Part shown: piece by piece, positions 44,536 through 56,847 of the stretch
How the letters are laid out: every line of letters begins with the position of its first letter
Position numbering within the stretch: the stretch's first letter is position 1
Assembly (NCBI GenBank): GCA_963930775.1
Contig: OZ005689.1
Location: 930,001 to 994,000 of the forward strand
Source of the DNA: Cliona cf. orientalis
Lineage: Eukaryota > Porifera > Demospongiae > Clionaida > Clionaidae
DNA length: 64,000 nucleotides
Direction: 5' to 3'
The notes under the pieces: model-generated
What the model saw: the letters and a program-made list of their open reading frames with translations, nothing else
The model's database searches: none
Told to the model about the DNA's origin: nothing
Program-made: the position numbers and the translations under genes

Positions 44536-44879
44536 CAGGGGAGGCGGAACAGGGGGGCAGGGGGGGGGGGGCAATCGCCCCCCCAAAGTTAAGATCAGTG
44601 GGCCTTGCACCCCCAAACTGGATGGCTAGAGTTAGACCTACATTATTATTCTGATGCATGTACACTGATTTCTAGCAACTCACCTACTATAATCAATTCA
44701 AAGTTCGTTGAACCAAAAAATTCTAAATTATGTAATAGCCATATGCATGAAGGTGGATCTAACTAGCTAGCTACAAGCTCTATTTATTGAACTGTACTAA
44801 ACTTGATATATGACATTCGTTATAAAACTTGTGGGTGCCTGACTGCCCCCCCAAACTGACCTACCCTCAGCCGCCCCTG
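44536..44879. mobile_element. MITE with CAGGGG ends and AATGT duplication
   Basis: The ends CAGGGGAGGCGGAAC and CAGCCGCCCCTG are imperfectly inverted. AATGT flanks both sides (44531-44535, 44880-44884). The left end has a long G-run followed by a C-run. It has the same 5-bp duplication style as 13744-14183 and 54527-54831. Confidence 0.78.
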
Positions 44880-45417
44880 AATGTCCCAAAAGTTTTTGGG
44901 TATAGCCATGTGCACTCTGGATTCTCCATGCACGCTCTAATAGCTATCAAGATCTATGATTCAAATGACTATATAATAGTTTTAGTAGCTATAAGTATGA
45001 TATTTATACCACCTGGCATTATGTTATACAACTGGGATAACAAACAAATTAATTTTACATAGTTACGCATATAGCACTATCTTTTCATAGTATTGTGGCT
45101 AGCTAATTGATCATTCTGTTTTACCACGAAGGAAGTTCATTGCTGCTTGTATCATCATGGGCTTATCGAGGCGCGTATCTTGGCACTCAGCTCAGTCAGG
45201 TCACAGAATCTTGTAAAACTGAGTCTCGTTCCAGGTCTTTGCAGTAGGCACTGAAGCTGTGTGCAACACCGCGTAGCGTGGGCTGAGACGACTAACGTGA
45301 CACGAACAAGGGCTAGGGGAATTTCTAGCCTCCCTTTTCATGCTTACTATAGTAAGCTTACCAGGCTCACCGCGCATGCCCATCCCACAAATACATTGGA
45401 ATGGGAATGGAATCCGA

Positions 45418-45475
45418 GTTTGGGGCATCTTAGTGGTACAGTTCATGGATCAAAGTTGGCAGAGAAGTTTCCACG
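45418..45475 (-). pseudogene. Remnant of the small unknown gene (N-terminal end)
   Basis: TTTGGGGCATCTTAGTGG and the following bases match the first ~20 codons of the gene at 9358-9681, with deletions. The flank that follows (45480-46050) is the shared intergenic block. Confidence 0.45.
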
Positions 45476-46139
45476 ATAAAGCTCTATATAGCTATATAGC
45501 TAGCTAGTTTATATAATTGCACAAACTCATGCAGATGACCTAGCTACTTTTATTATTGCATGATCATATCCTGTTGGGGAATTTTTACGCAATCCGGTTA
45601 AAATTTAATAGCTATAGCTAGCACATTATTAGCTACTCCATTGTGTGACTATGGATAGTGATTATATTATATTATAAGAGCATGACTATAACAATCCATG
45701 TTGGATGTTGTAACTGTTGTTAATGTTATTGCTCATGCATGATTGTTACACACGACATGTACGTACTCATTGCATGTAAATTAAATATGTACATCCATGC
45801 AAATCCAGACCTTATATTATATCATATGTAGCTACACACTATCATGAATAATTGTTTTAATTAGCTACTATCAAAGATAATAGCTAATATGCATGGCAAT
45901 TGATACAGCACAGATTCAGAACCACTGCACAGTGGGCCACTCCAACCGTAATTGAAAATTACGATGTACACTTGCAGAGTGGCAGCATAATGCTGCTATT
46001 ATAATAGTAATATACCGGTACTAGTCTTCTTGAAACATATTATAAGCATTGGCTTGATTCATACATGCAGTGCAACATAATGAAATCATGTAATAACAGA
46101 TTTGTGCATATTAATATTATTTAAAACAATAATAATAAT

Positions 46140-49100
46140 TATGACAGCGGAGGCTTGACATTCGTGGTTATAGATGCAGGGTGCCCTAGCTTGTATACAG
46201 TGTCAACTGCACCACCATCCCAGCCTCCAATCACTAGGATCTCTGTTGATGATAAAACAGCAGCTGCAGTATCAGATCGTGGAGTATAGGTAGTATAGGT
46301 AGATCACTAATGTAGAGCCAGGAGTTGGGTACATATCATTCGTGGCCTCTCCTCCTAGTCCAAATGCTTCTCTCCCTCGAGATCCTATAGCAAAAATTGC
46401 CAGCTAGCACAGTTGCAGTTGGTCCATAGGTTGGAGCAAGAGTATAACATTATATAGGAGTGTTGGGTAGGCTGACTGAGCGTCATGCACTAGTATACTG
46501 CTACCACTGTGGGTGGTCTGATTGGCTGATACAGCATTGCCAAGGAGATCATCAACTGAGGCATAAAATACTTGCTTGAGGTGTAAGTCCTCAAATCCTC
46601 CTAGTGTATAGCATATGGTGCCAATAGCAACCAGTGATATTTCTTGGCAAGCTTTTGGTAGTGGGTCAGTCCTGTACCACTGTGACATGTCTGGTTTAAA
46701 GATTTCAACTGCAGCTGTATAGCTACACTAAGTCTTGTGATGATAGGTCTCCATGGCCACCTGCCACTACGAGTGCTGACTGGAGACTCAAGACACCTGG
46801 AAATGATCTAGATCTGATGTTGGCACGAGAGAAATGGTCTGCTTCCACTTTTGTGATCTCCCACCATATATGTGCACCTCATTAGTCTCTTCTTCATCAA
46901 TCTTTTTCATTCCCCCAACTGCTGCTAGCTTACCATTGACTTGACCCAGACCAAAGTATCTGACAGGAAGTGGTGGTAGAGTGGTCCACTTGTCTTGTGA
47001 TGTGTCATAGCAGTAGATAATGTACTCATCATCATCATCATCATCCGTCACTCCTCCACAGCTAGTAGGCCTTGCCATTGATGACTGTAGTCACTCCATC
47101 AAAATATCCAATTAGTAGACTGAGACACTGTTTGCAGGTGATACTAGCCTGTAGAACCTGTGTATCACACAAGAGGCACTGAGCATTATTGCAGTCAATA
47201 CCAGTCATACATGCATCACATGTACTACTGTAACACTAGAGTAGGTTGAAAATATTTTGGCTGGAGACCTACTTCAGTGTATTACTTATTTAATTAGTTT
47301 TAGCAGAAAATTAATAAGTGCATATATATCACATCTCCGAAAATTTCATTGGATTAGTATTTGGTGTCACATGCGATCCAACTAGCTAAAGACTACCTTT
47401 GCGATATACAGAAACTTCAGTGGAATGCTATTAATGCAGATTAATGGCAGTAAAGAATAATATATCTTCTATGGACACTTTACCGGATAAATGTTTGCCA
47501 ATGAGAGCTGGTGAGAGTCAATAATTGATAATTGCATACAATACTCACATCATTGCATTAGTTACTCACTTGTTGTTTAGTAGCCAGGTAGTCCCTCGTT
47601 TGGTTTTCTGTTCACTCATGCTGAGATAACGTCTTTTTCTTCTAGAGCTCTGCTCTTGGTTTCAAGGTCAGAATCCTTTCTTCTAACTAAAGCATCTTTC
47701 ATTTGAATGATACTATCTTTATCTACAGCAGCTAGCTAGTTGCAGATCTAGTTGTTCTCTCTCCTTTGCTATCATTTGCTTGGACTGTCCTCATTCCTGA
47801 ATCAGGGCTTTGGACTTGGTTTCAATCTGAGATTCATACAGTGTAGCTTTCAATTTCAATTCTGCTATTTTTGCTTCCATTTTAGATGTAACTAGTTGCT
47901 TTTGGGTATAACTTGTAGACGTAGCTGTTCCACTTCACTGGAATGGGCTAACTTTAGTCGATCAATTTCGTCAGATTTTTGTTCCTCTTTATCTTGAACT
48001 TCTTCTCTGAATGATAAGATTTGGCTTTCTTTTTGCTGAACAGCCCTGTCCTTTCCCTCTCCCTCTTCAGTCAAGGCTTTTTTCTCCTCTCCATCTACTT
48101 CAATTTGTCTCAGCATTTCTCTCTGCTCTTCTAGCTGACATATTAGATCAAGGGCATCTCCATACATAACTTCAATGGCTCAACAATTCATGGAGCTAAG
48201 CTGTGCCGCTTGAGTACGTTAACGGTTATAAATCTTGAATCAACAATGCCAAATCGATTAATTGTGCATCTGTATATGCTTTCATCACCATTATGAATAT
48301 TCAAAATCGTTAGACGATCATCCTCGGGGATGAATCGCTCGTCTATGATCCCCACATTCGTATTATTATGATTCCAGACCATATTTCCCGGAGGATCACC
48401 AAAGAAAGCTGGATACGCCACAACTGCATCTGTCTCTTCACTAAATTCCTGATTCTCTGGCCATCCAAAAAATGTGGATCAACTGCAGGCCGGAAATTGT
48501 AACACCATTTCTGCTAGTCGTTCCACAATCTCACCAGTGTGAGCCCTTGCTCGGGATGGTTATTGATGCATTTAAGGATAAGGTCCATCATAGGATGATC
48601 ATTTCCAATGGCTCAAAGGAATGCCTCACGTCGTTCAGCTTCTGTGACTGGAATCAGTCTACCATCAAGCTCTGTGCGATTTGGTCCAACCTGTGGTGCT
48701 GGCCACCTACCACTGAACATGTGGACCATCATAATGCCGTAGGAGAACTCATCAACACTTGTGTCGTATTTGGGGTCGGCTACCATCATGTAGGCAGAGG
48801 TGCCAGGAGTCTGGGTCATGGGACTGACCTGTAGAGGGGTCAGGTTGAGGATTCTGGCCACACCCAGATCAGAGATCTTGGCCGATGAGGAGGAGCGATA
48901 TTGTTGGAAGAGATCTCGGTGAATTAATGATGAGAGGAGTTTGTCTCTAGCCAAGAGCCACGTCATAAAGGATGGAGTAGCTGATCTTCTTTGGAAAAAT
49001 GCCATATTGCTTAATGCAGGAGGTGAGGTTGGTGGGGAGAAACTCCATGACTAGGATGGGTGCTTGCACTCCTTGCTGTAAATAAACTCCCAGAAACTGG

Positions 49101-49354
49101 ACAATGTTTGGGATGGCGTACTTGACTGAGTAGATGACATTCTTCTTCAAATCTGCGAACAGTGTAGCTGGCATCTCCCTGCCTTGGTAGCAGTTCATGG
49201 ATCTTCTTGCCAGCACATTTCAGTCCCATGTACTCCAGTTCTAGCACAGTAGCATAGGCCTAGGAGCCATGTCCCAGCTCTCGATCTGTCACTCTAACTC
49301 CAGTCAGCTTGTAGGGATCAAACCCAGTGAATGTTGCTGGTCTCACAGCACTCA
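46140..49354 (-). pseudogene. Type-2 kinase-coiled-coil-kelch gene, decayed
   Basis: It lies in the same order as 36104-39013. The start ATG at 49354 is kept, then come the kinase (to about 48480), coiled coil (48167-47590), intron, and kelch exon (about 47152-46140). There are many frame breaks: in the N-lobe near 49110, a loss around the HRD loop (48890-48930), a missing stretch in the coiled coil near 47735, and several in the kelch part (46320, 46450, 46730, 46810). A foreign Ig-like exon interrupts it at 48188-48480. It cannot encode a full protein. Confidence 0.88.
48188..48480 (-). pseudogene. Stray Ig-like domain inserted in the kinase pseudogene
   Basis: The minus strand reads FFGWPENQEFSEETDAVVAY, then an Ig fold core (DDRLTILNIHNGDESIYRC, NRFGIVDS, FITVNV) and a stop. 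It lies between the kinase C-lobe and the coiled coil, where the intact gene has only FANRLEMLRQ. The first Ig cysteine is replaced by tyrosine (VVAYPAF). It does not closely match the two Ig domains at 42000-42849. It is probably a transposed exon. Confidence 0.72.
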
Positions 49355-49759
49355 TAATTATAGTCAGCACCAGGAGTAGATAAATGGTCAGCAAATTAAC
49401 AGAGAGTTAACAAGCAACTATAGCTACCTTAGCCTCACATAAACACAGTAAGAGGGGTAGCTATACAAACATTCTGTCATGTGATAACCACAACATTCCA
49501 TTCTTTAAACGAATGTAGTAACGGATATTGTAAGGCTGCATACTTCTTCTGTTAGTATCCTCTGGCATCTGGCCAGGACTTCGTAACATATAGACCACGT
49601 GTAAACCATAATGTTAATTAGTACAATATCATAATATTTTAACTGCATGCACCATACACACTATCATAAATTGTTCACTATCTAGTAGCATCACGATAAT
49701 ACAGTGTTGTATAATATTAATGTCATAATTATTATGGTACTGATGTAAACATTATTGTG

Positions 49760-50965
49760 ATCTTAGACTTCACTCTCTTTAGATGTTTCCTTGCACAGGG
49801 GCACGTACCCTGCCATAGTCTCCATGGAAGCTGACAGAGACTGAACTAGCTCAGAGAATGGTGGACGCCTTTTGGGCTTGAGTTCCCAGCACTGTGACAT
49901 AAACAAATGCCTATAGTAGTAGAAGATCACATTATCAATAATTAAAGTACACGATTGAAGTATTACATGTGATCACTGCAGGCAGAATTTTCTGGTTTGT
50001 CCAAACCTTGTCCATTTTTGAGTAACCAGAGGAGATCAGACACGATGACACCAGTATAAGGGACTTTCCCTCCACTGAAAATTTCCCAACAGGTCACTCC
50101 ATAGGCCCACTTTGATAAAATTATTTATGTATAATACCATAGTTAATAGCACAATGGTTGATCTTACTACATCTGATTTTTCTGAGAAGACATGATCTTC
50201 CACGCTTTCCGGAGCTAACCATCTCAGTGGGAGCTTGATAGCCACTGTTTTATCCTGTCGAAAGTATTCTTTATTCCCTAACACTTCAGCAAGTCCAAAG
50301 TCTGCCACTTTGATGATCAAATTCATCCCTATCCTTTGGTAGCTAATAATAATTATTATGACATGTACAAGCACAAGATACAAATTTCTAATATATAGCT
50401 ATTTGAGTAACTATTATTGTAAACTTACATGCGGCAGTTCCTTGCTGCCAGATCTCTGTGAACTATCTTCATGGATGCAAAATTTCCATTCCTTTAGCAA
50501 CTTGAGGACACATATCCATCGGCTGTGTGAGGACTGGTTTTATCTGAGGTGAAATGTTTAAACGGAAGTCATATTAGCTATGATCATAAAATTTCTGGCA
50601 GTTACATTATCTTCTATTGGCGGTAAAAATGTATTCCTGTTCTTTCTAAGATATGACACAAGGCTGCCATTTTCCATAAAATTAATAGTGTGATAATAAA
50701 AGGAGCGGGACCTCCATCAACACAAATGCCTATTAGTCTGAGCAAGAGTATATATGTTGGGATCGTTCAAGTCCTTCTCATTATAATGCACTCCCTCATA
50801 TTAAGCTCTTCGCTGGTGGAATGATCATAGAATCCTGTCATTCATGGTATAGCTATGCAATCTGAATGTTATGTAGCTAAAGCTATACTTTTATATACTA
50901 GCTATATTACCGTTTAGTGTCTTGATGGCCACAATATCAGTTACTGTTACAGTAGTGTCTTCGAT
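49760..50965 (-). pseudogene. Receptor tyrosine kinase, truncated and decayed copy
   Basis: It contains counterparts of exons 7 (end only, 50912-50965), 8, 9, 10, 11 and 12 of the gene at 39583-43080. DFGLAE and PLRWLAPES remain at 50170-50330. Frame breaks occur at 50485, 50690 and 50750. Nothing of the Ig, membrane or glycine-loop exons is present. The left-hand copy of the exon-11 donor is a normal GT here. At 50966 the sequence switches abruptly into the flank of a type-1 kinase-kelch gene. Confidence 0.85.
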
Positions 50966-51139
50966 AACAAATCCTTAATCATAGCTACGTCATGGCAAAA
51001 ATTGTACTTTAAGGAAAAATGTATAATATCTAGCTACTATAGCTACCTGTAAATTGATTATTATTATTATTATCACCCTAGTAAGGTACATGTATAAGCA
51101 AGATAGCTAATATGGATAAAGCTCACAAAAAATTAATTA

Positions 51140-51513
51140 TAGAATCTGATATTAGACAAATGTCATCTCTACAAAATCAGTTATGACCCCACACCTCCCA
51201 CTACCGGTACCACCAGTTGGTTGCCATTGACAACAGCTATCAGTGCCATATGGTATACATATCTGGCTACCAAAGTTTGACTGAAGAATTAGTGTTCGGA
51301 TTGTATATGTGGACCAGCAAAGTGTGCAAAGTGTTGGTGTAGTTCAAATCCAAGAAGTCGATCGTGGAGAGTCACACACTTAATACAGATAGCATGACTG
51401 GTCCAGGACAGTCAGAAAAAGGAAGCTCCAGTTAATGGACGGAGATACTGCCACCCATGCCAACCTACTCGAACTGTTTTAAAATTGTTTCAGATCTTTT
51501 CTTGTTGAGCCAT
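51140..51513 (-). pseudogene. Collapsed type-1 kinase-kelch gene
   Basis: Its right end keeps the start of the type-1 gene (MAQQEK at 51513), and its left end keeps the last kelch repeat and stop. Only about 370 bp of the 2.4 kb remain, with a small middle piece (PMPT region, 51440-51470). The flanks match 5990-6258 and 8650-9357. Confidence 0.8.
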
Positions 51514-52233
51514 ATCTGAAATAATGATCCATGAATTAAGTCTTCACATGTCCTGATGCATATCAAAATTATACGTCTGTTTTACAGTTTTCATACTAGA
51601 CTCATTATTCACACATCAATAACGATCCCGTTGACAAAAACATTACTCCACATGTGATATTTCATGTTTGCACTTGAGTTCAATAATATTATTATTTTAG
51701 TTTTATCTTTCAGTTTTACTTCATTATAATCGGGTTGATCTGAGTCTCACAGTCAATGATGATAACTGAACAGTTACTGTAAACTTAACTAGTTCAAAAG
51801 CAGCAAAAAAATACAATGTCATGCATATAATATCAGCTAGGCGTATACTTAAAGTAATAATGTTGATGGTACTCTTTAATTATTGTTTTGGCAGCTTGCA
51901 TGATAGTGATCGTCACAGATATTGTCATTAGTATTACACTCAAGTGTTACTAATACACATGCATATGGCTTATAATATTATTATACACTAAATCTTCTGC
52001 ATTACAAGGTGTATGACCAATAATAGCATGAATAATAATCACAAGCGCTATTTCACTAAACAAGACTACGTATACCATTAGTACCGTTGCTGCAAGATTA
52101 TAAAAATTAATACAGAATAATAAAAAAATTTAATTATGCTCTAGAGGCTATGGCAAGATTATAGAGTAAAACTAACACACGATAATAATATTAAAGTTAT
52201 TGTTAAGTAGTCATTTTCTGTCCATAGTTGCAA
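51514..52233. other. Diverged copy of the spacer between kinase and small gene
   Basis: It matches 8650-9357 with many indels. No gene is seen. Confidence 0.5.
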
Positions 52234-52545
52234 CTAGAGCACTGTGCAGCACAAAGGGAGGAGCTCAATAGTGAAATCTTCTCTGTCCCTTAGAAGATCT
52301 GCAGCCATGTAGTTACCAAGCTCTGATCGTGGTATTATCCTTCCTCTTACTGTCACTTTTCCAACCCTGAATCTATGAGTCGTAACATTGCTCTCGATTA
52401 TTCTAGCGACCTCGGCCATTGTCATGGCACAGTCTTTTTGAGGTGTGTACCAGAAACAGATAGACCAACTATCACCCGATTTCTGTGTTGCCCATGAATT
52501 TGGGGCATCTTCAACGAAACGAGTGGTGCAGTTTGCAGATCCCAT
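52234..52545 (-). CDS. Small protein of unknown family (diverged, intact copy)
   Basis: The open frame encodes 103 residues: MGSANCTTRFVEDAPNSWAT, a central FWYTPQKDCAMTMAEVARII, and ending LLPLCCTVL. It aligns end to end with the copy at 9358-9681. The N-terminus is shorter and three residues are inserted (VTTHRF), always in whole codons. Its kinase neighbour is gone, yet this frame survives, which favours an independent function. No domain is recognised. Confidence 0.65.
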   Translation of the reverse strand: MGSANCTTRFVEDAPNSWATQKSGDSWSICFWYTPQKDCAMTMAEVARIIESNVTTHRFRVGKVTVRGRIIPRSELGNYMAADLLRDREDFTIELLPLCCTVL

Positions 52546-53009
52546 GATAAGCTGTAGGCTAAGCTATTAATGCACAAACTCATGCAGATACATGATCTAG
52601 CTACTTTTATTATTGCACGACCATTTCCTGTTGGGGAATTGAATACAAAACTTCCAGGCCAAGGTTAAAATTACTACAATAGCAATTATAGTGACGTAAA
52701 CCATTATCCGACGTCTTGAGTCTATATATGACAATCAATGTTGGATATTGTTACAGTATTAAAACCATTTTCAGGGACACAATCCATGTTATTTTAAGAC
52801 CCCGTTCTACGGTAGTGGTATAATATAGCAATTGGTCGTGCATGATTGTAATACATGACATGTACTGCATGCACAGATTCAGACCTTACATACATACACA
52901 CTATCATGAATAGTTAATAATATTATTATTATAGCAAAACAGTAATAAAAAATTATAATACTATGGTATTGATGCAGTTTTAACCATGATAATAATTAAT
53001 ATTGTGACC
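52546..53009. other. Shared intergenic flank, no gene seen
   Basis: It contains the recurring CATGATTGTAATACATGACATGTAC block and TTATTATT runs. It joins to a receptor kinase fragment. Confidence 0.45.
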
Positions 53010-53335
53010 ATATAAGACTTCACTCTCCTTAGATATATATCTCCTTACAAAGGGGCACATACCCTGCCATATAGTCTCCATGGTAGCTGATAGAGACTGA
53101 ACTAGCTCAGAGAGAGGTGAACGCCTTTTGGGCTCGAGTTCCCAACACGGTGACAAACAAATAGCTACCTAGGTATATAATTAATCATATAAGAGTGCCA
53201 TGAAGTATTACAATGTCATGTGATCGCTGCAGGCAGAACTTTCTGATTTGTCCAAACTTTGTCCATCGTAAGTTTGAGTAACCAGAGAATATTACGCACA
53301 TTAATACAAGGATAACTTCCCTGCACTGAAAAGTT
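53010..53335 (-). pseudogene. Receptor tyrosine kinase, last exons only
   Basis: Two pieces match the last exon (53010-53160) and the exon before it (53222-53335) of the gene at 39583, with frame breaks. The donor region here reads CACATGACATTGTAATAC. Confidence 0.75.
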
Positions 53336-53621
53336 TGGGATCCTCCCACTGCTAGTAATAGCTAGTTAGACACTGGCGCCAGCCATGATTTCTATGGATG
53401 CTGAGAATATTTGTAGAAACATGCAGCCTGGATCCCAGTGCACACCCACATTTCAAGGGTATATACATCATATACGGTGATTGATTCTGAAATGGCCTGC
53501 TTCAGCAACTGCAATAGTAGCTATATATACTGCACAGAGTAATACAAATTAATAATAGATCTGTGTATAATATTATTTATTTTTATTGCTGTAATGGTAT
53601 ACCCCGGTACTGGCTTGATAT

Positions 53622-53730
53622 TCATGGTTATAGATGCACGGTGCCCTTGTGCATAGTGTTCACTGTATCACCATCAAAGCCTCCAATTACTAGGATCTCT
53701 GTTAATGATAAAACAGCAACTGTAGCCTAA
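53622..53730 (-). pseudogene. Type-2 kelch C-terminal fragment
   Basis: About 110 bp match the end of the kelch exon (stop region, GGGCACCGTGCATC, ATCCTAGTAATTGGAGGC on the minus strand). The rest of the gene is absent. Confidence 0.65.
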
Positions 53731-53836
53731 ATCCATTAAGTAGTACAGTTATAGTTATCAGTGTTCAATTTCTGTACTGTTGAGTCTTCTATGGCAGTGT
53801 AGTCCTAGCCAGAGGCCTATAGCACAGGCATCTGCA

Positions 53837-54408
53837 TAAGGGGGTCTCCCCGTCAGGAAGATTTGCAGACATCTTTTTTCTCCAATACCATAGAGGATAT
53901 GCTATAGCTATACCATTGTAATCCTCTCAATGAGTCCTTTCTGTGACACCTTTTCAAAACAAGTGGGGTAAATTTTTATTTTCAGATTTTTTCCTGTACC
54001 CCCCATAAATTAAAATTCAATGTCATATCAAAGTACTTGGAAAAATAGACATTTTGGTGCTAGTTTCACGTCCATAGGGGGTGTAGCTAGAAGCCGAGAT
54101 ATCGATGTCCTAGGACACCAAAAAATCGTCAAAAAATCGTAAAAAGTTCATTTCTAGGCATCGATATCTCGGCTTTTACACCCCCTACGGACGTGAAACT
54201 TGCACCAAAATGTCTATTTTTTCAAGTAGCTACTTTGATATGACATTGAGTTTTCATTTATGGGGGTACAGAAAAAAATCTGAAATTACCCCACTTGTTT
54301 TGAAAGGCATTGAGAGGATTACAATAGCATATTTTTCCCCATGCATATATCCTCTATGGTATTAGAGAAAAAAACGTCTGGAAATTCTCTGACAGGGAGA
54401 CTGCCTTA
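53837..54408. mobile_element. Foldback element of two ~280-bp arms
   Basis: The left arm (TAAGGGGGTCTCCCCGTCAG...) and right arm (...CTGACAGGGAGACTGCCTTA) are inverted copies that meet near 54120. Pairing runs through ATACCATAGAGGATAT, CCCCACTTGTTTTGAAA and TCGATATCTCGGCTT. No coding is seen. Confidence 0.85.
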
Positions 54409-54526
54409 AGTGCTTGTCAGCTGATTGATCATGTGATGGTGGGCACCAATAGGAAGATCAACCTGCCTTGGCAGGCTTAGTTTCACTATCTGACTTTAAT
54501 AAATATGATATAACGTTTATCTGATT

Positions 54527-54831
54527 CAGTGGCGGGTCCAGGGGGTAAGGGGGGTGCAAGTGTACCCCCCTTTTGGCTGCATCTAACACTAAGGTACTGA
54601 TGATTAACTAAATGGAACCCCCTCTTTCTGGCTGTGGAACTAAGAAAACTGCTGCTATGGCTCGATCACCTTAGAATGCTTTAGAAGAAAAAACAGATCG
54701 ATTGGACTGGTAGCTAGGGCTGGTAGTTTGTCTCAAACACGATCGAAATGGGCATGGCTTCTAAAATTTTGCACGCAAGAGTGTACTCAACCCCCCTTCT
54801 AGATCTATATAGAAATCCTGGATCCACCCTG
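54527..54831. mobile_element. MITE with CAGTGGCGGGTCCAGG ends and TGATT duplication
   Basis: The imperfect inverted ends CAGTGGCGGGTCCAGG and CCTGGATCCACCCTG bound 305 bp, flanked by TGATT (54522-54526, 54832-54836). It belongs with the CAGGGG group. Confidence 0.8.
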
Positions 54832-55014
54832 TGATTGGGTTAAATCTCAATTGCCTGGTCATCCTACAATGTATAGTAAACACATTATAGACTGAAGCAA
54901 CTCAACAGAAAAAGTTAAATCATTATTTTATTTGATGGATGAAACATGAGCAACTCAGAATGAAATATAATCTTAAACTTGCCGGGGTCTAGCTATACAG
55001 GGCTAATTAAGGAT

Positions 55015-55200
55015 ACTACAAATGTTAGGGACGGGATGCTAAATCCTTGAGGGACCCCACAGTCTCAGGAACGGGACATTTAAGATTTAAGGGACATCAA
55101 AAATCTTAGGTTCGGGACACTTAAACTTTAAGGGACAACCTTGAAACGGCAAGGGACGGGACACTCAATATGTGAGGGACAAAGGACAGGAATATCCAGG
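55015..55200. repeat. Imperfect repeats of GGGACGGGACAC type
   Basis: Short units around AGGGACGGGAC, AGGAACGGGACAT and GTTCGGGACAC recur about every 35-45 bases with varied spacing. No gene is seen. Confidence 0.5.
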
Positions 55201-55482
55201 AGCAAAAAGGACACATTTAGAGCTAAAATGTCCCTGAGGTTTAAATTGATATCCATACTTTTGAGATAGTGATGAGGTACAATTATTGTGTATGGTTTCT
55301 GTACACAACATTTGTACCATAAATCTAGAAATGTTGTGGATACAATAGTGCAGCAAATACACAAAGTTCATTTTGTGCCTTAAATCTGGAAATAATATTA
55401 CATGTGTACATGTATATTATTGTGGATATACCAATAGTTCAGCAAGTAAGGTTCAAGTAGTACGCATGTATGTTTGTTTATA

Positions 55483-56847
55483 TCATCCCTTCAACTGGGA
55501 CTTCGGTGCGACACCCATGACCTTCAGGAACCCAATATGACAGCGCAGAGCATCCCAGAAGGACGGCAATTCATTATAGTGGAGTCCAAATTCGGTGCAA
55601 GTTCTTTTGACAATGGGTGTTATTTGGGGATAGTAGGTGTGCAGGACTGCTGGGAATAGGTGATGTGCCACCTGGTGGTTCAGAGCCCCTGTGAATATGG
55701 TGAAGAACCAGCTCTCCGTGGCATAGTCAACCGTCGTAGCAATCTGCATCTCTGCCCAGTTCTGTTTGATTATTGTTTGATCCGTTTTCAATGAATCACC
55801 TGAATTCTCTGCTGTTGGAGAGGATAAAAAGGCTTTGGCATTGACATGGTTTAACATTAGTGTTGGAGCTAGCCAGAGATTATAGGTCATTTCGGCAATA
55901 AAGTTTATTAGAAGTATTGATGATAAGGGCACGAATAGGTAAGGGAGGACGAACCTGTATGAAAAAAAGATTATCTTAGAAGCAATGAAGGAGATAAGCT
56001 GATATGTGCCTAATTGATTCATTCGAATAGGTCCTTCTTTCATTATAAGGATGGAGTGGAAATCTGTAAGTCTCGCTTTTATCATCGCTATTGAGCTCAA
56101 GATTGGTACATAAATGTGTTGAAAACAGTGGTGGAAACCATCGCTGAAATGGCTTGAGCCTCCGTAAGTCAAGACCATTGTTTGTCGTCTTAATGTCAGG
56201 GTCTGACCCATCTATATTGGTGAAGACATGATGGCCATAGGTGTGTTGATATATCCAGGTGAGGGAGGATGTCGCAGTGATACTATCGCTAATGAAAGTA
56301 GATGCTCTCCAGACCCATGGCTTGTGGGTGATGGCAAAGTGATTGCCATCATGAAAAAGGGTCATGGTGACTAGCATGTTAAGCCATCCTGATGCAGCTG
56401 CCGCAAACAATGCAGTGAGTTGCCATGACGACTGGCATAAAACGATGCATAAATACCAGAATAGGATGGAGAGCACGGCAAAGGTCATGTAACGAAAGAA
56501 GGCAAATGCATCCACTTTTGGATCAAGGTTGTTTGACTTGAAGTAGTCCATTACTCTTGAGTGAAGTGTGCATGCAGAAGAATTCCCCCTCAGTTGGAGG
56601 GAAGGTGGGCATTTCATTGTCCACTAGTTCACCTAGCTACATACTTGTATTTCTCTCCAATGAGTTTGGCAGTCCCGGGTTTGTGATAGCTCTGAAACAG
56701 CTGTGTGATATCTCGCCCAGCTCCCAGCATCAACTGGTCACAGCCACCTGGATGCTTTGCCAGGAACCCACTGGCATCGTACACCTTGCCAGCGTAGGCC
56801 ACGTGTGTGTTGTGTCGCTGGTTCAGCCGGCCTAGCTCAGTCCTCAC
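55483..56847 (-). pseudogene. Front-end fatty acid desaturase with cytochrome b5 domain, frameshifted
   Basis: The N-terminal exon begins after an ATAG acceptor near 56848 and carries the cytochrome b5 haem motif HPGG (ASGFLAKHPGGCDQL). The desaturase has all three histidine boxes: HDGNH, HTYGHH and QVAHH, the last with the glutamine typical of delta-5/delta-6 enzymes. These act in the endoplasmic reticulum on long-chain polyunsaturated fatty acids. The frame breaks near 56632 (four extra bases, GCTA), near 56570 (four extra, ATGC) and near 56130 (two missing, compared with the copy at 58470). The first exon lies outside or is unclear. It is probably a pseudogene, though motif conservation suggests recent loss or assembly errors. 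Confidence 0.8.
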
